This document shows positions 7,485 to 17,395 of a DNA stretch of 26,621 bases, piece after piece. Location of the stretch: contig CAVXOY010000004.1 in NCBI GenBank assembly GCA_963763495.1, positions 1 to 26,621 on the forward strand. The letters run 5' to 3'. Source of the stretch: DAOUEO01 sp963763495 (lineage in GTDB: Bacteria; Chloroflexota; Dehalococcoidia; DSTF01; JALHUB01). The translations under genes and the position numbers were made by a program. Every line of letters begins with the position of its first letter. Within the stretch, counting starts at the first letter, position 1. The notes beneath the pieces were generated by a model, which did no database searches, was not told the DNA's origin, and saw only the letters and a program-made list of their open reading frames with translations.

Positions 7485-10400
7485 ATGAAGGTTAGACTCT
7501 CTCTAACAGGAGTCGTGGCCGTAGCTATGGCATTAGCGCTGTTTGGGGTGCTGAACGGCGTGGATCGCAGCCAGGCCCTCATGCCCCAACCCATCCAGCC
7601 GTTCGGGCCCGCCGACGTGGGAGGACTCAGTTCCACCCAGTTGGGCGCGGCGATCATCAACCACTCGGACGCGGAGATCATCAAGGGTGAGCGCAGCGCT
7701 CTCCCCTGGAACTTCACGCCGCCGGGCTTCGGCCTTATGGTGGACAAGGAGATAGCGGATGGAACGCCCGTTGGCACGGTGCAGGCCGACATCGATGCCC
7801 TGTGCGACGGCGCCGTGGACATCCTTGCCTCGTCCTGCTCTCCCCTCACTCCCTACCTCTGGGTCGAGCGAACGACGGCGGTCGAGGGGACATCTGAAGC
7901 CTACGTCAAGGCGATGATGCCGCCGTTCTCCTTCCTGCTGCGCCACCGGGCTGACGGGACCAACATCTGCCTGGGTGGCGCTGGCGGGATAGGCCTTCCG
8001 ATCGACGAAGTTCTCAACACGGTCTACACCAACGTCCCCTGGTCTCCCAACTCAGCGAGCTTCGCAGCGACCTCGAAGCTTGGTGGTCGCCCGGCCTTCC
8101 CAAACCCCGGGGGCGCTGTCTGTCTAGATAGCCCGCAGTCCAGCACTTCCGAAGATGGCAAGGTCTCGCCAGGGGCCGTGGGTGCGCCGGAGGCCGGACC
8201 GCAGTGCGCGAACACTGCTGACGACGATGCCGACACCGTGGTGAATGACGGTTGTCCGGCCGTGTACTTCTACAAAGGCCCGACATGTGCGCCGACGCCG
8301 CCGTCGACGGCTTCTGGACTCAGAACACGGTCGCCGCTTCCTCTCTGGGGCGCCGGTGGTCGTGCCCGTGACCAAGGTCATGGTGAACAACGGGCCTACG
8401 CCCGGCAACTTCATGGAGCACTGGGAGACGGAGGTCAGCCTTCCCGGAGGGCAGCGCGCAGTGTGCCGACGCGATCGACGACGACGGCGACACGTGGTGA
8501 ACGACGGCTGCCAACAGGCAGGAGTACGCTGAGGCGGGGCTCAGTGCGCGAATGCCATCAACGACGACCCTCGGGACGACCCCTGGTCAACGACGGCTGC
8601 CCGGCCACGGCCAACATTCGCTGCTGTCTGGACGGCGTCCGGCACGTCGGTTCTTGACATGCCGATACCTCTCCCGCCCGGAGCCCCGATACCACAGGTC
8701 CAGAACCTGCAGATCTCCTGCACCGCCCTGGTGAGGGCCTGGTCGTGCTCAAGAACATCCTCTGGCCCATCAATGGGCCTGATGCCCGGCCTGCCCACCA
8801 GGGACACCTACGCCGATGACAACGCCGCTACTTTCGTTGTGCGCGTGGTCTGCGATGGTGTGGAAGGTAGCCCGTTGGTGGACAAGGAGGTCATCTGGCT
8901 GAAGCCCGTGGCCGTTGGGCCAACGATGTTCCCATCCACACCCAAGCACCTCCAGTTGATGACCGGCGAGCCGACAATCGTGGTCATCGACGAGCTAAAG
9001 GCCAACCACCACACATCGACGGTCACCGGCCAGGAGTGGCTGGTAGCCGAAGTGTCAGACGTCGACGGCGTGCCCGGCCCCGACATCGTGGTGCAATGGG
9101 GCGGCCCAATGATCACAACGGATCCGCCGGTACCGGTCACGGTGCCCGTCGACTGCTCGACAGGCCCGCTCAACCAGTGCATGACCTACCAGGTTGACGA
9201 GCCGCACGGGCAGGTGGACGTCATCGCCGATCTCCAGGTGATGTGCCCGCCGTATACGCTGCCGGGCCTGTATTCGATCGTCATCAAGGGGATCGATGCG
9301 CCACTTCCGCCGTACGGAGAGGCAAAGCCCAGCGACAACGCCAGCCGCAGCGTCATCAAGGTCTGGTGTGGCGTTCCCAACCCTGACGCCGGAATTCCCG
9401 ACACGATAGATGACGCATCCGGCCTCTACCCCCGCTGGACGATCTTCCAGAGCGAGGGGGATGACCGCAAGTCGTTCAAGAGCCCGCCCAGCATCGCTTC
9501 GGACACCGGCTACGTCGAGCGAACAATCGACCTCCAGTGCTTCTGGATGGATGCGAACGGCGCGCCCGACATCAACGGTGACGGCGTCATCTCCGCCCAG
9601 GAGAGCCGCGCTGACCCCGACATGCCGCCGGGCATCGACGATGACGGCGACTGTCTCGCCGACTGCTGCCTTCGCTCAACCCAGCCACCCTGTGGACTTC
9701 GTCGACACGCCCACGCGGCACCCTGCTGCCCGGTCTCTGCCGTACAGCGAGGAGCCAAACCTCATCCAGTACGACAGGGCCGCTGACATGGACTGCGACG
9801 GCCTGGTGGACGGCATCGAGAGGGCCTGGGGCTCCAACCCGCTGGTCCCCGACTCTGACGGTGACGGCGCCACCGACTTCGTCGAGATGTTCCAGTACAC
9901 TAACCCTCTGAACCCCGACACTGATGGTGACGGCTCTCGACAAGCCGGACGACGACTACGTCGCCAGCGCGGCGACGACAGACGACGACTGCCGACCGCC
10001 GTCGACGATGCCGCCAGTGCGCGACCCAGGCGAGCGACGAGGCCGTCAAACGCCGACGACAACGGCGCGTCGTCCCGGCAGTTGGCCAGCAACCCCATGC
10101 AGGGCGAATCGACGACGCCTGCGACGCGCACGACGACAACGACCGGCAGACGATGGTCGCCGAGGACATGGCGGCGGTGCCAGCAACTGGCGCCCACCAG
10201 GACAAGCTGGGTGACGCCTGTGACCCCGACGACGACAACGACCATGGCGGCAGACGATGTCGCCGAGCTGGCGAGGGAAGACCCTGCCGGGAACCCCCGA
10301 TCCCACCAACCCCGCTCGTTGCCGACAGCGACGGTGACCGCTGCCTTGACGGTGTTGAGGGATACCTGGGCACCGACCCGACCCTCAAGACCTCGAAGTG

Positions 10401-10920
10401 CCCGGCCGCCCTGACCGCGGCTGCGCTCCTCTTCTTCCGCGCCTGCCGCTGGAACGAGCCGCCTAACGGCTACGACGGCGGGACTTGTGGGATGCCGAGT
10501 ACGATGGCCGCGATGACAACGTTGAGTGGGACCCCGACGGTGACGGGTTGAATCTGCCAGACGGGCACCAGCATCACCGACACCGACAACGACGACGGGA
10601 CGGCACCGGCGCTCTGGCGCCCGTTGAGATCGTCGACAACGTCGAGATCATGGGCTACGGCACGATGCCGGCCAACAAGGACACGCGACGGTGACGGCTG
10701 CCAAGACTGGATCGAGATCGTCGACCTCAACGGCAACCGCTCCGCCGAGATCCTGGACGTTCTGTTCGTCGCCAAGAGGGCGCTTGGAGTGGATCCGTCA
10801 CCAGGCTCCGACGTTGTCTTGGACATCGACAAGAACGGTGCGGTCACCATCCTCGACGCCTTGGTTGCGGCCAAGAACTCGAGCCTGGTGAAGTCCAACC
10901 CCTGCACGTCAGAGGGATAG
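7485..10920 (+). CDS. secreted Ca2+-binding repeat protein with dockerin-like C-terminus, paralog 2 (frameshifted)
   Basis: Paralog of the gene at 4569, but about 1.25 kb longer. A signal peptide (MKVRLSLTGVVAVAMALALFG) and the shared N-terminal domain (to about 8160) are in one clean frame. Next comes a block absent from paralog 1: three QCAN-type acidic units (8202-8258, 8459-8514, 8542-8602), a beta-rich module containing APVVVPVTKVMVNNGPTPG, and Ig/CARDB-like stretches (TVTGQEWLVAEVSDVDGVPG, about 8800-9370). The shared part resumes at GLYPRWTIFQ, with acidic repeats (DSDGDGATDFVEMFQ, NPDTDGDG) and the dockerin-like pair DLNGNRSAEILD and DIDKNGAVTILD. Breaks occur near 8290-8330, 8455-8660, 9665, 9935 and repeatedly to about 10680. 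Restored length is about 1,140 residues. Likely role: large surface or matrix protein. Confidence 0.75.
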
Positions 10921-10937
10921 AAGTAGAAACAAGTAGA

Positions 10938-10959
10938 GGTCTGGTCGCTAGACCGGACC
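10938..10959 (+). other. 3' UTR hairpin 1, paralog 2
   Basis: GGTCTGGTC and GACCGGACC form a 9-bp stem (one G-U pair) around GCTA, 17 bp after the stop codon. The stem differs in sequence from that at 6767-6790 at several paired positions, and pairing is kept in both. Confidence 0.65.
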
Positions 10960-10980
10960 AAAGGGAAGAGCAAATAGAGT

Positions 10981-11030
10981 ACCGCCCGGCGATCCCCTTC
11001 GGGGGTGAACCGGGCGGTCTCTTGTCTTTC
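10981..11030 (+). terminator. intrinsic terminator after paralog 2
   Basis: ACCGCCCGG (10981-10989) pairs with CCGGGCGGT (11010-11018), enclosing an inner CCCC-TTC-GGGG hairpin. The T-rich stretch CTCTTGTCTTTCTG follows. It matches the hairpin after paralog 1 but has the better T-tract. Confidence 0.75.
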
Positions 11031-11130
11031 TGTCGTCCTCTCCCATCGGCGCCATCGCGGATCGAGCCCCGACAGATTCCTACAGATCCGCTCGCTGGCT
11101 AGGGCAGCGACGCTCCACGAGCCGGAGGAA

Positions 11131-11160
11131 TTGCCACAAGCCGAATCGTAGTGATAGCAT
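11131..11160 (+). promoter_or_regulatory. candidate promoter of the MFS gene
   Basis: TTGCCA (11131-11136), an 18-bp spacer and TGATAGCAT (extended -10, 11152-11160) lie 50 bp before the MFS start. A related element with GGAGGAATTGCC is kept after paralog 1 (6960-6988). Confidence 0.5.
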
Positions 11161-11209
11161 CTGGCTAGGGATGGCGGTTACTCGTACAGGACCCTAACAG
11201 CCCAACCCA

Positions 11210-12503
11210 ATGCGCTTCTTCTTCGGCTGGTGGATAGTCTTCGTCATGTCTGCGGTCATGTTCGTGACCACCGGCACCTTCTTCTACGGCTTTGCCACCC
11301 TTGTCGACCCCCTTAACGAAGAATTCGGTTGGAGTCATGCCCTTATCGGCGGAGCCTTCTCTCTCCGTTCGGAGATGGGGGGTATTGAGGGCCCGATTGT
11401 GGGCTATCTTATCGACCGACTAGGCCCTCGCATCCTACTCGTCACCGGCGTTGCCCTCGTGGGCATCGGCTTCCTATTCCTCAGTCAGGTCCACGCGATC
11501 TGGGGACTCTACGCTGCTGTTGTGGTCATAGCGTTGGGAATGGGCGCTACCGGCGGCCCTGTTGCCTACACCGCTATCGCCCACTGGTTCGTCAAGAAGC
11601 GCGGGCGTGCTACAGCTCTCGTGACGCTGGGTGGAGGCGCCAGCGGCGTCATGGCGATGGTGCTGGCTGCCCTCATCACCGCGTACGGTTGGCGGACGGC
11701 TGTCTTCGTTGTGGGCCTTGCCCAGATGGCGATCTGCATCCCCCTGGCGCTGACCGTCCGCCGTCAGCCGGAGGACATGGGTCTAACACCCGATGGCGAA
11801 TCGCCGCTGGAGGACCCGCCCCTCGCTGAGAAGGAGTTGGGCGAGGACGGAAGCTCAGCGACGGAAGAAGTGTCAGTCGATCCATCGACAGGGCGCGACA
11901 ATGGGGCAAGCGCTCCGCCGGAGCAACTTCTGGTTTCTAGGTATCGCCATGGCCTTGGCCGGACTCGGCAGCATGGGGCTCGTTGTCCACCAAATATCCT
12001 ACCTCAAGAAATCGGTAGGCTTTTCCGCCGAGGGCGCTGCCCAGGTGGCGACGGCCATGACTATAATAAGCCTCGCTGGCAGACTGGGCTTCGGCTATCT
12101 GTCCGACTTCGTGGACAAGAGAAAGCTGCTGGCCGTTGCCTATCTCCTGATGGGTCTGGGCATACTCGCCTTCGCGGGCATTCAGAGCGCTTGGCACGTT
12201 GTCTTCTATCTCGCCTTGTTCAGCCCTGGTTGGGGTGCCTCCATTACCGTGCGACCTGTCCTCCAGGCGGAGTGCTTTGGCCTTCGCGCCTTCGCTGGCA
12301 TACAGGGTCTGATGTTCCTCATTTCCAGTGTCGGCAGCGTCGCCGGCCCGATCTTTGTCGGCGCAGTGTACGATGCGTCCGGTGAGTACCGGTTGGCCTT
12401 TCTGATTACCGCTGTGGCTGCCCTTGTTGCTGCCCCGACGGTTCTCCTAATGTCCTCGCCCAAACCGGCAGAAGAAGCGAAGGACGCCATAGTGGTCGCC
12501 TAA
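11210..12503 (+). CDS. MFS transporter, 12 TM (frameshifted)
   Basis: Major facilitator superfamily protein resembling the monocarboxylate/oxalate-formate branch. The start MRFFFGWWIVFVMSAV enters TM1 directly, as usual in this group; no Shine-Dalgarno is seen before the ATG. The N-terminal half has six hydrophobic segments and the MFS loop signature GYLIDRLGPR; the C-terminal half repeats it as GYLSDFVDKRK. A hydrophilic, Glu-rich central loop of ~40 residues separates the halves, and a single frame break falls in it or just after (about 11880-11900). The second half then reads MGQALRRSNFWFLGIAMAL to the stop at 12503. Length is about 430 residues, normal for the family. The substrate is unknown; the GH38-like gene follows 104 bp downstream, so uptake of a sugar or organic acid is possible but unproven. 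Confidence 0.8.
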
Positions 12504-12607
12504 GCGACGGCGATGAAGTATCCTAGGCATTGATCAGGGTCGCTGATCTGCCAGGAAGGCGATTTCCGAATAGGGGCCTCATTAGGGACAAGAATGGAGG
12601 CTCGGCC

Positions 12608-15285
12608 ATGATGAGGAATGACCGGTTGCCGGCGCTCTCTGCGATCTGGTCGTCTTCTCTGATTCCCCGTGCTGTCTCGCTTCCCCTCCTCCGCCGGACT
12701 GTCGGCAACAGGCGCCGTCACATCCTCGAGAGGGACCGCCGCGAGGCGCAAGCCGCCGCCGGCACTGTCTTTGCCGATGCCCTGGACCAGCCCGTCTTCG
12801 TCATCGACGCCTATCGTGGCGGCATCACCTTTTGGGATTGGCTCATCCTGCCCGGCGGAGGTTTCTGGTATGCATTCCTCTGGCCCCTGGTCGGCGAGAC
12901 AGTGCTCCAGCGGCTCAGAGAAATCCCGCGCCTCCGCGCCGTCTTCGAATTGGACGGGCATACTATTGAAGAAATGGCCGAGATGAGCCCGGCTGCCATC
13001 TCCCAGATCAGGGAGGCCATCGCCTCGGGCCAGATGGAAATCGTCAACGGTGCCTATGTCCAGCCTCTCTCTCAGGGCATCAGCGGAGAATCCAATATCC
13101 GCCAGTTACACTATGGCATCTCCGCCATCCGCGACGCGCTAGGTGTCAATGTCGAATCGTATCTGGTCGCCGACCCCCAGTTCTTCCCCCAACTGCCCCA
13201 GATACTGGCTGGCTTCGGTATCAAGCAAGTCATTCTCTGCCCTCATGAAGGCGCCTTTGGTGGGGGAGCCAGTGAGGATGTCGAACTCGTCCGCTGGCGC
13301 GGACCCGATGGGACGGAGTTGCCAGCGGCACCTCGTTATCAGTTCATGGACCGCGGTATTGTTGGGGAGGAGCAGAAAGGGCTGACCAACGGTGGCCTCA
13401 CCGGCAGTTACTTCGATGCTTGGGATAATCGAGCGTCTGGAGCGATTCCGGAGCGAGGCTGTCCGCAATGGGGATCCGGCATCCCCTGATCAACCGGCTT
13501 GTCGATCTTCTGCCTCCCCGGGCTCCCTTTCCCGGCATAGCTGCCGTCGCAGCCAGACGGGATATTCGGTTCGTTACGCCGCGCGAGTACTTCGCCCTCG
13601 CTGCCCCCGAAGCGCCGGCGGTTAGCTATAGCGCCGAGCAGTTCCCCAGCGCTGTCCCCTGGGGACTAGGCGGTGGCCGTCTGCAGAGGGATATCGTCGA
13701 GGCAGAAGGCGGGCTCTTGCTCGCCGAGAGGCTTGACGCTCTTGCTTACGCGATGGGCCGCAACAGTGAAGAAGAGAAGATAGGAGCCGCCTGGAAAGAG
13801 CTGCTCCGCGCGCAAGACCAGGATCTGCACCTCTGTGGCCCCCGGCTTTCTCGACGGCACGGCCGCTCGATGGCTGAGGTTGGTCAAGACATGGCCGTCG
13901 CGGCGCGCAAGAAAGCCGCCGAGGTATCGCAGGGGGCCGCGGCTTTCCTTGCCTCCCTGATCGATAGCACTTCTCTTCAGGGGCGGCCTTTCGTCCTCTT
14001 CAACCCTTCCTCCTGGACCCGACATGAGTACGTTGAAGTGACCTTGAAGGGCAATGACTTCCGAGTTTCCCGTGGCGGACAAGAAGTGCCGTCCCAGGTA
14101 GTGCACCGCGGTGTGGGTGACGTGACCCTTGGCTTCGTTGTCGACGTTCCCGCCCTTGGCTATCAGCTACTGGATATCCTGCCCAGCGAGAGGGCGCCGG
14201 AGCCGGGTTCGTTCGATCAAGGCGTCTTGGCCACAGACGGCTCGCCCCAGGCCGACGGCCTATATGTGTTCGATAACTCCTTCTACTCAACCCGATTCGG
14301 CCCACAGGGCTCTCTCCGCCTAGATGTTGGTGGCATGACGCTTGTGGACGGCGGCTTCCTGACGGTCTGGAAGAACGGCCGCTATCATGACTCTCGCGAG
14401 AGCGCGGGCCGAGTCGAAATGGTCCAGCAAGGCCCCGTCTTTGAGCGGTACCGAACGGATGGCCGGCTCGCTGGGATCCCCTTCTCCCTCTGGTTCACCC
14501 TCTACCGAGACCTTCCCCGCATCGACCTCCGCGTCGAGTTCGACTTCGGGTCGGGCTCCACGTTCGGCCCTCAGCTAGCGGACAACTCATCTGCTGCCCC
14601 CTACCACATTCAAGACGAAAAGAAGCTCTGCCTCAACTTCCTCTCAACCCTTCGTCGGAGCTTCTCCGATTCCCCCTTCCTCGTCAGCGATGCCGAGGGG
14701 GAGCGCATCACGGGGATGAGTCTCCTGGGATTGGATGATGAGCGGGGCACGGGCGTCGCCTTGCTGAACCGGGGGACCCCCGCCTACCACTTTGACCGCG
14801 ACAAAGGGGAACTTCGCAACGTCCTCGCGTGGGCGCCGGAACGCTGGGTCGATCCTATTGGCAGTACCGTTTCGGGAGAGAAGTCAAACCGTGCGGCTTT
14901 GAGAGGAGGCTATGCCTACGAATGCTCCCTTGTCCCCTTCGCCTCTCGCCTGAAAGCCGTACAGGCCGCGATCGACTATCAGCTTCCCTGTCTTGGTGTA
15001 CTTCTAAGACCTCGTCCCGGACGCCTGCCTGCTGAGGGAAGCTTCCTGAAGGTCGGGACCGAGGAAGTCCTCCTCTCCGCGCTTCTCGTTCAGAAGGGCA
15101 AGGTCTACGCTCGCGTCTGGAACGCCTCTTCCCAGAGCCGGCAGGCCAGCCTGGCTAGTGGTGGCCCCATCGCTCTCCACGCCTGCTCTCTCGACCTGAC
15201 CCCAGAAGCTGCCGCTGGCGATGGTATCGTCCTCCGTCCCTGGGGGATCCAGACACTGCGCCTCGGCGGCCCTCCGGCGCGCTGA
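12608..15285 (+). CDS. GH38-like glycoside hydrolase (alpha-mannosidase-related, frameshifted)
   Basis: The ATG at 12608 follows GGAGG with a good spacing, and the same start is kept in the remnant at 7035. After an unusual ~60-residue N-terminus come the GH38 catalytic-domain blocks: VIDAYRGGITFWDWLILPGG (about 65-84), ELDGHTIEEM, GYSAALPQIL-like VADPQFFPQLPQIL (Asp about 189, the position of the catalytic nucleophile) and SGESNIRQLHYG. The middle and C-terminal beta domains follow, with the typical FVLFNPSSWTRHEYVEV. The first zinc-binding H-x-D motif of classical GH38 enzymes is not seen. Two frame breaks lie close together near 13424 and 13466; the remaining 1.8 kb is clean. Restored length is about 890 residues. 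No signal peptide is evident. Substrate unproven; alpha-mannosides are a guess from the family. Confidence 0.75.
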
Positions 15286-15583
15286 TCGTCGCCTGCCCAA
15301 CACGCCTGCTGGTGACCACCACTGACGGCCCCTGTCCTGAGCCTTCTCACTGTCCCTCGGCATGATCATTCTGAGGGAGTAGAGGATATTGCTGATCATG
15401 ATAGGCCATCCTGCGGGGTTCTTTAGGGGAGACCCTCATAGTTCTCCTATCGGACTATATCAGATAATCGACGCGGGCTAGAAAAAGTGGGTCTGGTCTT
15501 CAAGGCCAGATTGGTGGCGGGCGGCGCTGAACCGCTGCCCGTAATCTCGCGGGGCACTGAGGGCATCAACGTTGTGATGTCCT
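15286..15583. other. gene-free region between GH38-like gene and regulator
   Basis: Contains two inverted CATGATCA/TGATCATG octamers (15361-15368 and 15393-15400), each with a TGATCA palindrome, which could be an operator or the foot of a hairpin. It also contains an RNA-like stretch at 15490-15541: a 6-bp stem around CTTCAAG, then a long GGGCGGCG/CGCTGCCC hairpin. No open reading frame of note. AGGAGGT at 15584-15590 is the binding site of the next gene. Confidence 0.45.
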
Positions 15584-15599
15584 AGGAGGTAAGGCGCCG

Positions 15600-16286
15600 A
15601 TGCAACGTATTAGCGTACTTGTAGCTGATCCGGCTGACCTGGCACGCCAGGGTCTAAGTGGTCTTCTTTCCGCTCAGAACGACATGGAAGTCGTCGCCGC
15701 TGGCAAGACGGTCGACGAAGTAGTTCAGCAGTCCACCACACTGTCTCCGGATGTAGTCATCTTGGGCTACGGCTTCTCAGAACCAGATCGCCTAGACGCA
15801 ACCCGCCACATTGCAAGGAACAAACCCTGGACTCCCATTCTTGTCTTGACGGACCGTTTGGAACTCGATTCCTTCCTGGCCGTGGTCCGGGCTGGAGCTC
15901 AGGGCTATCTGGGAGGCGACATTGATGGAGCAAGGCTCATCGAGGCTATTCGCATGCTGAGCGCCGGCGGCAGTGTGGTGGACCACAATGTCACCAAAGA
16001 CCTCTTTGCCTACGTCGGCGCCCGGTCGTCGGGGATCGCGGGCAAACGGTCCTCTTCCCTCGGCAGTTCCCCGTTGAGCAGGCTGACCCCGCGGGAGCAG
16101 GAGGTGCTGCGACTGATAGCGCAGGGCCGCGGCAACAAAGAGATAGGAGCTCTCCTGGGAATAAGTGTTGGGACGGCGAAGACGCATGTCCGGCACATCT
16201 TTCGCAAGTTGCGAGTATCCGACCGCACCGGCGCTGTCATGACGGCACTCGAGATCGACCCGGCACGAATCATTACCGCCGCCTAG
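15600..16286 (+). CDS. NarL/FixJ-type LuxR-family regulator with degenerate receiver
   Basis: A 228-residue cytoplasmic DNA-binding regulator. The start at 15600 follows AGGAGGT by 9 bases. Residues 1-120 have the response-regulator receiver fold (ISVLVADPADLARQGL, SPDVVILG, PILVLTD, RAGAQGYLGGD). Residues about 160-215 form a canonical LuxR HTH (LTPREQEVLRLIAQGRGNKE, then GISVGTAKTHVRHIFRKL). The position of the phospho-accepting Asp is Gly56, and the conserved Lys after the GYL motif is Gly105; only one acidic residue (Asp10) of the usual pair is kept, while Thr83 is present. It is therefore unlikely to be controlled by phosphorylation. No histidine kinase is adjacent. The next gene is a degenerate GGDEF protein, 140 bp downstream on the same strand. 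Confidence 0.9.
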   Translation: MQRISVLVADPADLARQGLSGLLSAQNDMEVVAAGKTVDEVVQQSTTLSPDVVILGYGFSEPDRLDATRHIARNKPWTPILVLTDRLELDSFLAVVRAGAQGYLGGDIDGARLIEAIRMLSAGGSVVDHNVTKDLFAYVGARSSGIAGKRSSSLGSSPLSRLTPREQEVLRLIAQGRGNKEIGALLGISVGTAKTHVRHIFRKLRVSDRTGAVMTALEIDPARIITAA

Positions 16287-16426
16287 GCGGGGATCACGCC
16301 GGCTCTCAGTTTCTATCTTTTGACAGATACTCCCTGCCTTCAGGGGTCGTCTCCGCCTCCGAAGAATACAGTAGGGATGGGCTCCGCCGAAGAAGGCCCT
16401 CGCATTTCTATTCTGCGGAGACGGCG

Positions 16427-17239
16427 GTGGGGAAAGCTCCGGCGGTTCCGAAGAGGTCGTTCACGTGGAAACAAATCGTAAGCCTTCCGGCTCTATCTAC
16501 AAGAGCTACTTTCGGACCCTGCTATTTGAGCCGGGTCGCTCTGCTCGCCTTTTGGGCCTGCTTCTTCTACTTCGTCGTGTGGGCCATCCCCTGGATACCG
16601 GGAGGACTCTCGGTCAGTGATTACTCCTGGGATCTCGTGGCTACCTTGGTCATCGCCGGTTCCTGCATGTTCATCGGGCTGATCGCGACTACGCTGCGCT
16701 CCACCGTGCATCGGAAGCGGGAAGCGCTTGTCGCCTGGGCCTTCGTCTACGATGAGACCACCGGTCTCCACAACCGTCGCTACTTCTACGACTGTCTCGC
16801 GCTGGAATGCGACCGCTCCCGTCGCCACGGCGCTCCGTTCGCCATCGCCCTGCTTGAGCTACAATTCCCGGGCACCCGGAACGACCGTCACACCGCCCGC
16901 GCCAACCGAACCACCCTTCGAGCGGCCGCCGAGCTGGTCAAGGACCTCGCTCGTGCCACCGACCTCGTGGCATTGATCAGCGAGAGAGAGTTCGCGGTGC
17001 TGTTTGTGGGTGCCCAACGCGACGTGGCCCGCCAGTTGGCGGAGAGGCTGCGGCAGTTTGTCAACACAGGGCTGCCCGCCCTCGCCGGCTCCCGAGATCC
17101 CTGTGCCTTGCCGACCGTAGAAGTGGGGATAGGCGCGTTCGGTGAGGACAGCAACACTCCGGAGTCACTCATCGAGGCTGCCCGATCGGCGCTCAGTGAG
17201 AGTGCTTCTGTGACCTCGACCACGACCAAAGCCGCCTAA
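16427..17239 (+). CDS. membrane protein with degenerate GGDEF domain
   Basis: A 270-residue protein with a GTG start at 16427; GCGGAG lies just upstream. Two transmembrane helices (about 34-57 and 70-89) anchor a C-terminal cytoplasmic GGDEF-fold domain. The fold is recognised from DETTGLHNRRYFYDCLALEC (about 109-128), the N-terminal signature of diguanylate cyclases. The active-site GG(D/E)EF is replaced by SEREF (185-189), and the metal-binding LLDxD is LLELQ. Cyclic-di-GMP synthesis is thus unlikely, and the usual RxxD inhibitory site is not seen. It could be a non-catalytic sensor or partner protein. It may be co-transcribed with the regulator at 15600. No frame breaks. Confidence 0.85.
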   Translation: MGKAPAVPKRSFTWKQIVSLPALSTRATFGPCYLSRVALLAFWACFFYFVVWAIPWIPGGLSVSDYSWDLVATLVIAGSCMFIGLIATTLRSTVHRKREALVAWAFVYDETTGLHNRRYFYDCLALECDRSRRHGAPFAIALLELQFPGTRNDRHTARANRTTLRAAAELVKDLARATDLVALISEREFAVLFVGAQRDVARQLAERLRQFVNTGLPALAGSRDPCALPTVEVGIGAFGEDSNTPESLIEAARSALSESASVTSTTTKAA

Positions 17240-17395
17240 CGCGTAACATCCGCCGCTGTCAGCCCTCCAAGTTGACTGATCCCCTCCCCCTCGCAGCGCA
17301 GACGATGTATCTGGGCGCCTCGCCCACCTCACGATGCCTGGGGATGCCGACACCAACTGGTCGCTGGGCAGTGTGACCTTCAAGTGAGGGGAAGG

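Noticed and set aside
15460..15560. tRNA-Sec gene
   Set aside because: The anticodon stem and long arm fit, but D-arm, T-arm and acceptor stem are missing.
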